From Tridacna crocea (lineage: Eukaryota > Mollusca > Bivalvia > Cardiida > Cardiidae): a stretch of DNA of 64,000 nt. Position 1 is the stretch's first letter; each line of letters opens with the position of its first letter. Of the stretch, positions 37,201-48,800 are shown in pieces. The notes under the pieces were generated by a model that searched no databases, was not told the DNA's origin, and saw only the letters and a list, made by a program, of their open reading frames with translations. A program made the translations under genes and the position numbers. The stretch lies in NCBI GenBank assembly GCA_943736015.1, contig OX031062.1, positions 3,392,501-3,456,500 of the forward strand. Reading direction: 5' to 3'.

Positions 37201-38092
37201 CATCCTGGAAAGTGGTGAAGTGATAGGATTTTTTTAGCACATATATGCGAGTCATCCTGTCGCAAAAAAGGCTTAATGCATTACGGTGATGCTTGATACC
37301 TTGCGAGTATCAAGACGTCCACCCTTTTGAAGGTTGTTAGCTTATTACGGGTGATAGTGCAATGTACAGGGCGTAAGCTATGCTAATTCACGCACTCTAT
37401 TTATCCGTAATCAGAAAACATGTATGTTTAACGCCAGATCCGAGATAAATCTATTGCTTTTACTTAGTCATAATAAGGCTCGATATCACACCCATAAGTA
37501 AACTGGAGAGGTTAAGAAAATAGAATCGAATGATTAAGATTCGTGAACAAACTGCCTCTTCTGTGCTCGTTGAGCTTGATCTACACTTTCGCACGATGTG
37601 CAATGAACCATGCTTAGCAGCCAAATGGTTAATTTTTTGGTAAGCGTGCTTACCTTGCTGGGTGGGGGAAGAGTGTTTCCATCAGCATCAGTCTTTGGAG
37701 GTCTTGGTCCTTTACCCTGTTCAAAGAAAAGTATAGCGAAATTAGTTATATATATCTGGGAAGTCAATCTTTATCCTGCTATATAAGTAAAATGAAACTT
37801 TCAAGCCGATAGTATGAACCAAATACCGTAAATTTTCAAATTTATGGGGGAGTATATGCTTATCGGACAGTGTAGAGGCAAAATCAGGCTGCACGTTCTA
37901 TGCAGTCTGCCCTTCATCTACGATGTCCGCAAAAGAGACTTTGAGTCATGCTAAATAGTCCAAGAGTTGAATATATTAATGGTATATTTTGTTGTACGGT
38001 ATTTTGTCAGATGTGATTTTTTTGAAATGAAAAAATTGTATAACTTTTATTTTTCATCCTTTATATTTCAATGTGAGATGACTCTCTCTGTA

Positions 38093-38129
<37 letters not shown>

Positions 38130-39390
38130 CGGTCTTTCTCAACTGGCTCAGTCTGTAGGGAAAAAAATCTCTTACTCAAATATGAAAATAGATATTTACC
38201 CTTTTGCTGGCTTCTGTTGGTTTCGGTCCTTTTTTCTGAAGAGAGAGAAAAAGATTTTACAGCCCAGCCAGTATAAGTGATCACTTTTATAGAATAGTCA
38301 ATCATTTTACCTAGTTCACAAATTATTAAAACTAGTTTTTATAAGAGGTCTTTATTGTTTCTTCCCTTGACTGGCTGCTGTAGACAGCTTCTGATGTACG
38401 ACTGAAGTTGTCCTAAATACCAACCGAAGGTGAAAAAAGGACTTGACCTCTTTTGGCAAGTAAATGTGTAATCCCTTTACCAAGTTTACTGTATGAGGCA
38501 TTGAGAAAAGAAAAAGACTTAAAAACTTATTGCAAAAAGAGAAAATGCACCACCTAACCTTTTCTCTTTTTTCCACATAATTATGTTTTATATATATTTT
38601 TTAGTAAACAAGAAATGTTTGCCATGTAATTCCTCTGAAAATTCCTACCAGCATTTTTGCCAATTCCATGCAAACTTCTTCCAGGCTGGGCTCATCGTCT
38701 CTCTTGTCGCCGTTTTTCAAGGCCTCACATTGAGCAATAAGTGCTTCTACTTCCTCTTTTGATGGTTTTGGCTGGTCGCCCTGGTAACCAAATAAATGGG
38801 AGTCAACAAAAAGTTCTTGTCAGAAAACATTTAGCACTGATAATAAAACAGAAATAGCAAAAAATATATATTCTGTTTATACCACATCTTGATAAATACC
38901 ACATTTCGCTTGAGATAAAGCTCATAATTGACATTTCTTCTGTAACTTTGAAAAAAATTCTAGGCTAGATTATTTACAATATTTAATAGAAAATCCAAGA
39001 ATTCATGTGATCAGAACAGGATCATTTACAGAGAGTAATCCTTTCTATGTGATATTGTTAAAAAAAACTCTAAATGAATGATTCAAAGAGGGACAGATAC
39101 AAAGATATATTTCTCGGGAAGTATTGTAGACTTTAATTGACGATCTTAAACGGGGTGATTTTTTTTAGAGGCACTTTGGATAATTCATGCATTGCGAAAA
39201 TGGGAACATTTCGCTTGTCACCTTGGGACTTCGAATTATCGAGGTTTTACTGAAGATATTTCATATATGAAATGGTTTTTAAACGTTATCATTAAAATAT
39301 TGCAAATATTGCAAAACCTTTCTTTTTATCATATATATTTCAATGTAAAGTGACTCTTTCTCTCTCGCTCTAGCTGGCTCTGTCTCTCTA

Positions 39391-39434
<44 letters not shown>

Positions 39435-42400
39435 ATCCCGTCTTTCTCAACTGGCTCAGTCTGTAGGGAAAACAATCTCTTACTCAAATATAAAAATAGA
39501 TATTTACCCTTTTGCTGGCTTCTGTTGGTTTTGGTCCTTTTTTCTGAAGAGAGACAAAAAGATTTTACAGCCAAACCAGTATAAGCGTCCACTTCTATGG
39601 AACAGTCACCCATGCTAGCAAATCATTTTACCTAGTTAATAAATTTGGGCTTTAGGTGAAAACCAGTTTTTATAAGAGGTCTTTATTGTTTCTTCCCTTG
39701 ACTGGCTGCTGTAGACAGCTTCTGCTGCACGACTGAAGTTGTCCTTAATAGCCACCAAAAGTGAAAAAAAGGACTTGATTTCTTTTGGCAAGTAAATGTG
39801 TAAACCCTTTACCATGTTTACTGTGTGAGACATTGAGAAAAGAAAAAGACTTAAAAACTTACTGCAAAAAGAGAAAATGCACCACCTAACCTTTTCTCTT
39901 TTTTTCTCATAATTATGTATAAATGTATTATATATATATTTTTAGTATACAAGAAACTTTTGCCATGTAATTCCGCTGAAAATGCCTACCAGCATTTTTG
40001 CCAATTCCATGCAAACTTCTTCCAGGCTGGGATCATCGTCTCTCTTGTCGCCGTTTTTCAAGGCCTCACATTGAGCAATAAGTGCTTCTACTTCTTCTTT
40101 TGATGGTTTTGGCTGGTCGCCCTGGTAACCAAATGAGAAAACAATTCAGAAAGCATTAACCCTTATCCGGCTATATAACTAATTTTTTAATTCGATATTG
40201 ACAACCCAATCATTGCTGCTTCAAAGTTATGTTTTGGGGAATAATTTCTCCTTATCGGATAGTGTAGATCAAAGATCAGACTACACGTTCTATTATCGTG
40301 TTGTTAAGCACTGATAATAAAACAGAAATAGCAGAAAATATATATTCTATTTATACCACATCTTGATAAATACCACATTTCGCTTGAAATAAAGCTCATA
40401 ATTGACATTCATTCTGTAAATTTGAAAAAAAAATCTAGGCTAGATTATTTAAAATATTTAATAGAAAATCCAAGAATTCATGTGATCAGAATAGGAACAT
40501 TTACAGGAAATAATCCTTTCTATGTGATATTGTTCAAAAACGATAAATAAATCAAATAGGGACAGATACAAAGATAATTTCTCAGGAGGTACTTTAGACT
40601 TTGATCGACGATCTTGAACGGGGTGATTTTTTTGTCATGGACACTTTGGATAACGCATGCATCGCAAAAATTGAAACATTTTGCTTGTCACCTTGAGACT
40701 TCGAACTTCGAATTATCGAGGTTTTACCGTAGATATTTCATATCTAAGACGGTTTTCAAACGTTATCATTAAAATATTGCAAATATTGCAAAACTTTTGG
40801 TTTTTTTTAATCATATATTTTTCAATGTAAAGTGACTCTCTCTCTCACCATGTCTTTATCAACTTGCTCAGTCTGTGGAGAAAAAAATCATTTATTCAAG
40901 TTAGAAAATAGATATTTACCCTTTTGCTTGCTTCTGTTGGTTTTGGTCCTTTTTTCTGAAGAGAGAGAGAAAGATTTTACAGCTCAGCCAGTATAAGTGT
41001 TCTATGGAACAGTCACCCATGCTAGCAGATCAGTTTACCTAGTTCCAAATTTGTACTTTGGGTGAAAACCAATTTTTATAACGGGGCTTTATTGTTTCTT
41101 CCCTTGACTGACTGCTGTAGACAGGTTGTGCTGTACGATTGAAGCTGTCTTAAATAGCCACCAAAGGCGATAAAAGAACATGACTTCTTTTTTTTTTTTT
41201 TTTTTTTTTAAGTAGATGTGTAATCCTTTTCTGAAGAGAGAGAGAAAGATTTTACAGCTCAGCCAGTATAAGTGTCCACTTCTATGGAACAGTCACCCAT
41301 GCTAGCAGATCATTGTACCTAGTTCACAAAGTTGGGCTTTGGGTGAAAACCATTTTTTATAAGAGGTCTTTATTGTTTCTTCCCTTCACTGACTGCCATA
41401 GACAGCTTCCGCTGTACGACTGAAGCTGTCTTAAATAGCCACTAAAAGTGATAAAAGAACATGATTCTTTCGGCAAGTAAATGTGTTATCCTTTACCAAG
41501 TTTACTGTATGAGATCTGAGGAGAATGAAAAAAAGACTTAGAATCGAACTGCAAAAAGCGAAAATGCCCTAACCTTTTCTCTTTTTTCCACATAATTATG
41601 TATATAAGTATTATATATTTTTTTTAGGTATACAAAAAACTTTTGCCATGTAATTCCTCTGAAAATTCCTACCAGCATTTTTGCCAATTCCATGCAAACT
41701 TCTTCCAGGCTGGGATCATCGTCTCTCTTGTCGCTGTTTTTCAAGGCCTCACACTCAGCAATCAGAGCTTCTACTTCCTCTTTTGATGGTTTTGGCTGGT
41801 CGCCCTGGTAACCAAATGAATAACAACCAACAATTAATTCGTGTCAAAAGACATTAACTCTTATCTTAAAATATAACTAAAAGTAAATTTTCAATTCTAT
41901 ATTAGTAATTCAAATTTGCTCCTTCAAAAGTTATGTTTCGGGAAATAGTATCTCCTTATCGGACAATGTAGATCAAAGATCAGACTGCACGTTCTGTGCA
42001 GTCTGATCTTGATCTACACTGTCTGCAAAAGGTCAGCTGGTCGCGTTTAGCAATCAAAGGGTTAACCACTAATAATAAATTAGAAATAGCATAACATAGA
42101 TCTATATTCTATTTATACCATATCATGATAGATACCACATTTTGCTTGAAATAAAGCTTATAATTGACATTTTTCTATAACTTTGAAAAAAAAATTCTAG
42201 GCTAGATTATTTAAAATATTTAATAGAAAATCCAAGAATTCATGTGATCGAAACAGTAACATTTACAGAAAATAATCCTTTCTATATGATATTGTTCAAA
42301 AACTATAAATAAATAAATCAAATAGGGACAGATACATAGATGTATTTCTCGGAAAGTACTGTAGACTTTAATCGATGATCTTGAACGGGGTGATTTTTTT

Positions 42401-45400
42401 AAAGACACTTTTGATAATTCATCCATCGCGAAATTAGAACATTTTGCTTGTCAGCTTGGGACTTCGAATTATCGAGGTTTTACTGTAGATATTTCATATA
42501 TAAGATGGTTTTCAAACGTTATAATCAAAATATTGCAAATATTGCAAAACCTTTCTTTTTTACCATATATTTCAATGTAAAGTGTCTCTCTCTCTCTCTC
42601 TCTCTCTCTCCCACCCCGTCTTTCTCTACTGGCTCAACCTGTGTGAAAAAAATATTTTACTCAAATAAGAAAAAACGTATTTACCCTTTTGCTGGCTTCT
42701 GTTGGTTTCGGTCCTTTTTTCTGAAGAGAGAGAAAAAGATTGTACAGCCTAACCAGAATAAGTGGTCACTTCTATGGAACAGTCATCCATGCTAGCTAAT
42801 CATTTTACCTAGTTAATAAATTTGGGCTTTGGGTGAAAACCAGTTTTAATAATAGGTCTTTATTGTTTCCTCCCTTGACTGGCTGCTGTAGATACGTTCG
42901 GCTATACGACTGGAGTTGTCCTTAATACCCGCCAAAAGTGAAAAAAAGACATGACCTTTTTAGGCGAGTAAATGTTTAAACCCTTGACCAAGTTTACTGT
43001 ACGAGACATTGAGAAAAAAAAAAAGAAACGTACTGGAAAAAGAGAAAATGCACCTAAAATTTTCTCTTTTTTTCCACAGATGTATAAAAGTATTATGTAT
43101 ATTTTTAATATACAAGAAACTGCTGCCACGCATGTATTACTCTCAGATGCTATCAGTGTCTTTTTACCGTCGATTGACCTCATAATAGTAGGGGAAACAG
43201 GTAGTCTGTTCTGCTGAAATGTCCGCTGTACTATGTAATGAAGCGATGTATTTTACCTGTTTTACCTTTTATGTGTTTGTTTTGGTATGTCATGTATGTC
43301 AACAAAGGCTAAAATTATCATCTGAGAGTAATAATTCCTCTGAAAATTCCTACCAGCATTTTTGCCAATTCCATGCAAACTTCTTCCAGGCTGGGATCAT
43401 CGTCTCTCTTGTCGCCGTTTTTCAAGGCCTCACACTCAGCAATCAGTGCTTCTACTTCCTCTTTTGATGGTTTTGGCTGGTCGCCCTGGTAACCAAATGA
43501 ATGGGAGTGAACAAATAATTCTTGTCAGAACACATTAAGCACTGATAATAAAACAGAAATAGCAGAAAATATATATTCTATTTATACCACATCTTAATAA
43601 ATACCACATTTCGATTGAAATAAAACTCATAATTGACATTCATTCTGTAAATTTGAAAAAAAGTCTAGGCTAGATTGTTTAAAATATTCATTAGAAATTC
43701 CAAGAACTCGTGTGATCAGAATAGGAACATTTACAGGAAATAATCCTTTCTATGTGATATTGTTCAAAAACTATAAATAAATAAATCAAATAGGGACAGA
43801 TACAAAGATAAATTTCTCGGGAGGTACTTTAGACTTTGATCGACGATCTTGAACAGTGTTATTTTTTTTACATGGACACTTTGGATAATGCATGCATCGC
43901 AAAGAATGGAACATTTTGCTTGTCACCTTGGGACTTCGAATTATCGAGGTTTTACTGTAGCTATTTCATATCTAAGACGGTTTTCAAACGTTATCATTAA
44001 AATATTGCAAATATTGCAAAACTTTTTTTTTTTTATCATATATATTTCAACGTAAAGTGACTATCTCTCTCTCTCTCTCTCTCTCTCACCATGTCTATAT
44101 CAACTTGCTCAGTCTGTGGAGATAAAAAATCATTTACTCAAGTTAGAAAATAGATATTTACCCTTTTGCTGGCTTCTGTTGGTTTTGGTCCTTTTTTCTG
44201 AAGAGAGAGAGAAAGATTTTACAGCTCAGCCAGTATAAGTGTTCTATGGAACAGTCACCCATGCTAGCAGATCATTTTACCTAGTTCACAAATTTGTACT
44301 TTGGGTGAAAACCAATTTTTATAACGGGGCTTTATTGTTTCTTCCCTGGACTGACTGCTGTAGACAGGTTGTGCTGTACGATTGAAGCTGTCTTAAATAG
44401 CCACCAAAGGCGATAAAAGAACATGACTTTTTTTTTTTTTAAGTAAATGTGTAATCCTTCACCAACTTTACTGCATGAGATCTGAGTAGGATAAAAAAAA
44501 AAGACTTAGAATCGTACTGCAAAAAGAGAAATGCCCTAACCTTTTCTCTTTTTTCCACATATGTATGCATTATGTATATTTTTAGTAAACAAGTACTTTT
44601 TGCCATGCAATTCCTCTGAAAATTCCTACCAGCATTTTTGCCAATTCCATGCAAACTTCTTCCAGGCTGGGATCATCGTCTCTCTTGTCGCCGTTTTTCA
44701 AGGCCTCACACTCAGCAATCAGAGCTTCTACTTCCTCTTTTGATGGTTTTGGCTGGTCGCCCTGGTAACCAAATGAATAACAGCCAACAATTAATTCGTG
44801 TCAAAAGACATTAACCCTTATCCTAAAATATAACTTAAAGTAAATTTTCAATTCTATATTAGTAATTCAAATATTGCTACTTCAAAAGTTATGTTTCGGG
44901 AAATAGTATCTCCTTATCGGACAGTGTAGATCAAAGATCAGACTGCACGTTCTGTGCAGTCTGATCTTGATCTACACTGTCTGCAAAAGGTCAGCTGTTC
45001 ATGCTTAGCAACCAAACCAAAAAATTAAGAACTAAAAATAAAATAGAAATAGCAGAAAACAGATATTCTATTTATTCCATATCATGATAGCTACCTCATG
45101 TCGCTTGAAATGAAGCTGATAATTGACATTCTTCCGTAACTTTTAACTCTTTAACACACAATCCCGATCTTTAACAACCCTGAGAAAGAAGCCTTTTGAA
45201 AACATTGTGGGAAAAGGAAAAAAGGCTGGTAACCAGCATTTTCTCCTTTTCCCACAATGTTTTCTATCCTTGTCAACCCAAACTGCAATTGTTCAGTCTC
45301 TTTCATTTTGACAGCTGCAAATACTCTCAATTTGGACCAGTCTAAAATTTTCTCGTGTGGTAAAGAGTTAAATAAAATTAAAATATTTAATGGAAAATCA

Positions 45401-45767
45401 TGTGATCGAAACAGAAACATTTGCAGAAAATAATCCTTTCTATATGATATTGTTCAAAAATTATAGATAAATAAATCAAATGGAGACAGATACAGCTATA
45501 TGACTCGGGAAGCACAGTAGACTTTGATCGACGATCTTAAACGGGGTAATTTTTTTTCATGGACACTTTGGATAATTCATGCATCGCGGAAAATGGAACA
45601 TTTTGCTTGTCACCTTGGGACTTCGAATTATCGAGGTTTTACTGTAGATATTTCACATATAAGATGGTTTTCAAACGTTATCATTAAAATATTGCAAATA
45701 TTGCAAACTTTTCTTTTTTATCATGTATAATTCTATGTAAAGTGACTCTTTCTCTCTCGCTCTCGCT

Positions 45768-45822
<55 letters not shown>

Positions 45823-48800
45823 CCACCCCATCTTTCTCTACTGGATCAACTTATGTGAAAAAAAATATTTTACTTAAATAAGAAGATAGATATTTACCCT
45901 TTTGCTGGCTTCTGTTGGTTTCGGTCCTTTTTTCTGAAGAGAGAGAGAGAAAATGAGTTAACAGCCCAACCCAGTATAAGTGGTCACTTCTTTGGAACAG
46001 TCACCCATGCTAGCAAATCATTTTACCTAGTTAATAAATTTGGGCTTTAGGTGAAAACCAGTTTTCATAAGAGGTCTTTATTGTTTCTTCCCTTGACTGG
46101 CTGCTGTAGACACGTTCTGCTGTACGACTGAAGTTGTCTTAAATAGCCACCAAAAGTAATAAAAGAACATGACTTCTTTTGGCAAGTAAATGTTTTATCC
46201 TTCACCAAGTTTACTGCATGAGACCTGATGAGGAAAAATAAAGACTTAGAAACCTATTGCAAAAAAAGTGAATGCACCTAACCTTTTCTCTTTTTTTTTC
46301 ACATATGTATGCATATATGTATTATGTATATCTTTAGTGAACAAGAATTTTTTGCCATGCAATTCCACTGAAAATTCCTACCAGCATTTTTGCCAATTCC
46401 ATGCAAACTTCTTCCAGGCTGGGATCATCGTCTCTCTTGTCACCGTTTTTCAAGGCCTCACATTGAGCAATAAGTGCTTCTACTTCCTCTTTTGATGGTT
46501 TTGGCTGGTCGCCCTGGTAACCAAATAAATGGGAGTCAACAAAAAGTTCTTGTAAGAAAACATTAAGCACTGATACTAAAATAGAAATAGCAAATGTAAA
46601 ATAATAAATGTTCCTGTTTTGATAACATGAATTCTTGGATTTTCTATTAGATATTTTAAAAAATCTAGTCTAGATTTTTTTTTCAAAGTTACAGAAGAAT
46701 GTCAATTATAAGCTTTATTTCAAGCGAAATTTGGTATCTATCATGATATGGTATGAATAGAATATCTATGTTATGCTATTTCTATTTTATTGTTAGTGCT
46801 TAACCCTTTGTTTTCTTATTTGAGTAAAATATTTTTTTCACACAGGTTGAGCCAGTAAAGAAAGACGGGGTGGGAGAGAGATAAAGAGAGAGAAGGAGAG
46901 AAGAGAGAGATAGAGAGAGCCAGCGAAAGAGAAAGAGTCACTTTACATTGAAATATATATATGATAAAAAAGAAAGGTTTTGCAATATTTTCAATATTTT
47001 AATGATAACGTTTGAAAACCATCTTATATATGAAATATCTACAATAAAACCTCGATAATTCGAAGTCCCAAGGTGACAAGCAAAATGTTCCAATTTTCGC
47101 GATGCATGAATTATCCAAAGTATCCATGAAAAAAAATTACCCCGTTCAAGATCGTCAATTAAAGTCTACTGTGCTTCCCGAGCGAAATAACTGTATCTGT
47201 CCCTATTTGATTTATTTATTTATAGTTTTTGAACAATATCATATAGAAAGGATTATTCTCTGTAAATGATCCGGTTTTGATCACATGAATTCTTGGATTT
47301 TCTATAAAATATTTTAAATAATCTAGCCTAGAATTTGTTTCAAACTTACAGAAGAAAATGTCAATTATAACCTTCATTTCAAGCGAAATGTGGTATTTAT
47401 CAAGATGTGGTATAAATAGTTTTGTGCATGTCTACTGTAGCACAAAATCTAATGTAGTCGTAAAGTGTCGTCTTGGATTAGCCTGCGCAGACTAATCCGA
47501 GACGACACTTTACGCAGATGTCCGAATGTCCCTTTTCGCCTGTTGCACACCATATCAAAAGGCCATATTACTTTAGAATCCAGTCTGTTATTATAAAACG
47601 TTCTCGAAAAAAGGTGAAAATGCTGGACAGCAGCATTTTCTCCTTTTCCGACATTGTTTTAAATAGTGCTATTCCGTTGGGGGGGAAGTATTTACATGTA
47701 ACTCATTATCAAACGACAAAATTTTAGGTTGGTCCAAATCGAAAGCATTTACAGACGACAAAACAAAAGTGACTGGAATTTTGAAATTTGTTTTGTGAAG
47801 GGTAGAAAACATATTGGGAAAAGGAGAAAATGCTGGTTACCAGCATTTTCTCCTTTTCCCAATATGTTTTCTAAAGGCTTCTTTCTCAGGGTCGTCAAAA
47901 GTAGGAATTGTGTGGTAATGGGTTAAATTGAGGATTGTGTAGCTAAGAGTTAAATTACAAATACGTGCCTTTTGCCTCTTCTCTCCCATTTCAGCCATGA
48001 TAGCTGTTTGTAAATCCAAGCAGACGCCGCCAAGGCCCATAAAGACATCGTCCCATGAACGCTTATCACCATTGTATAGTTTGCTAAGCTCTTCCATGGC
48101 CTTGCATAGATCGGCGAGGGATGACATCAGAACGGCAGAAGCATCATCGAGTTCTTGCTGTGATCATTAAATATCAATTTGCACTCCATTATAAGACATC
48201 GCAGGGGAAAAAAAATAATTATTTTTTTTTCTTCTGTTCTACAAAAACTGTCGGAAAAACAGAAAATGTTGATAGCTAGCATTTTCTCTTTTCCAATGTT
48301 AATAATTGCCTAGATCTTCATACTGGCCGTAAACTCGCTTACAGCGCTTTCGCAAGATGATTTGTCCTTTATAGACAGTATGGATGAAGATAAGACAACA
48401 CATTTGTGCAGACTGACCTTGATCTTCACTCCCCGCGAAAGACCTCCGATGCGAGGCAATAATTACTATAAAAAATATTCTTCAAGTTCACCATTTTTTT
48501 TCGAATCGAAAACGTTAGGTCATGAAGGTCGTCACATAGGGGTCTGAACTTCTATAAGCACGGCTTTCCAAAATCGTGCATGTGTGCAGACTGATCATAA
48601 TCTACACTCTCGTAAAAGACATTCGGTACAAAATATAAGTATGACCCATCACACAAAAAGGGACCATCTAGGAATTCTGTACATCAATTAGATGAAAACG
48701 GATCAAGGGTAATGCAGGTCAATTTAAGCTGATAGTTCAAAAACGATTGTATAACAAGATACAATGCCCACTTTTCATACAGAAAATGTCATCAAAGCGA

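Noticed and set aside
39636..39833. Intronic frame LVAIKDNFSRAAEAVYSSQ as an extra exon
   Set aside because: Homologous stretches in other units are frameshifted or stopped (for example 35881, 38352, 42902), so it is not conserved as coding.
46815..46870. An extra inverted C linker exon
   Set aside because: The inverted intron copy ends just before the exon; no KKGPKP codons are present.
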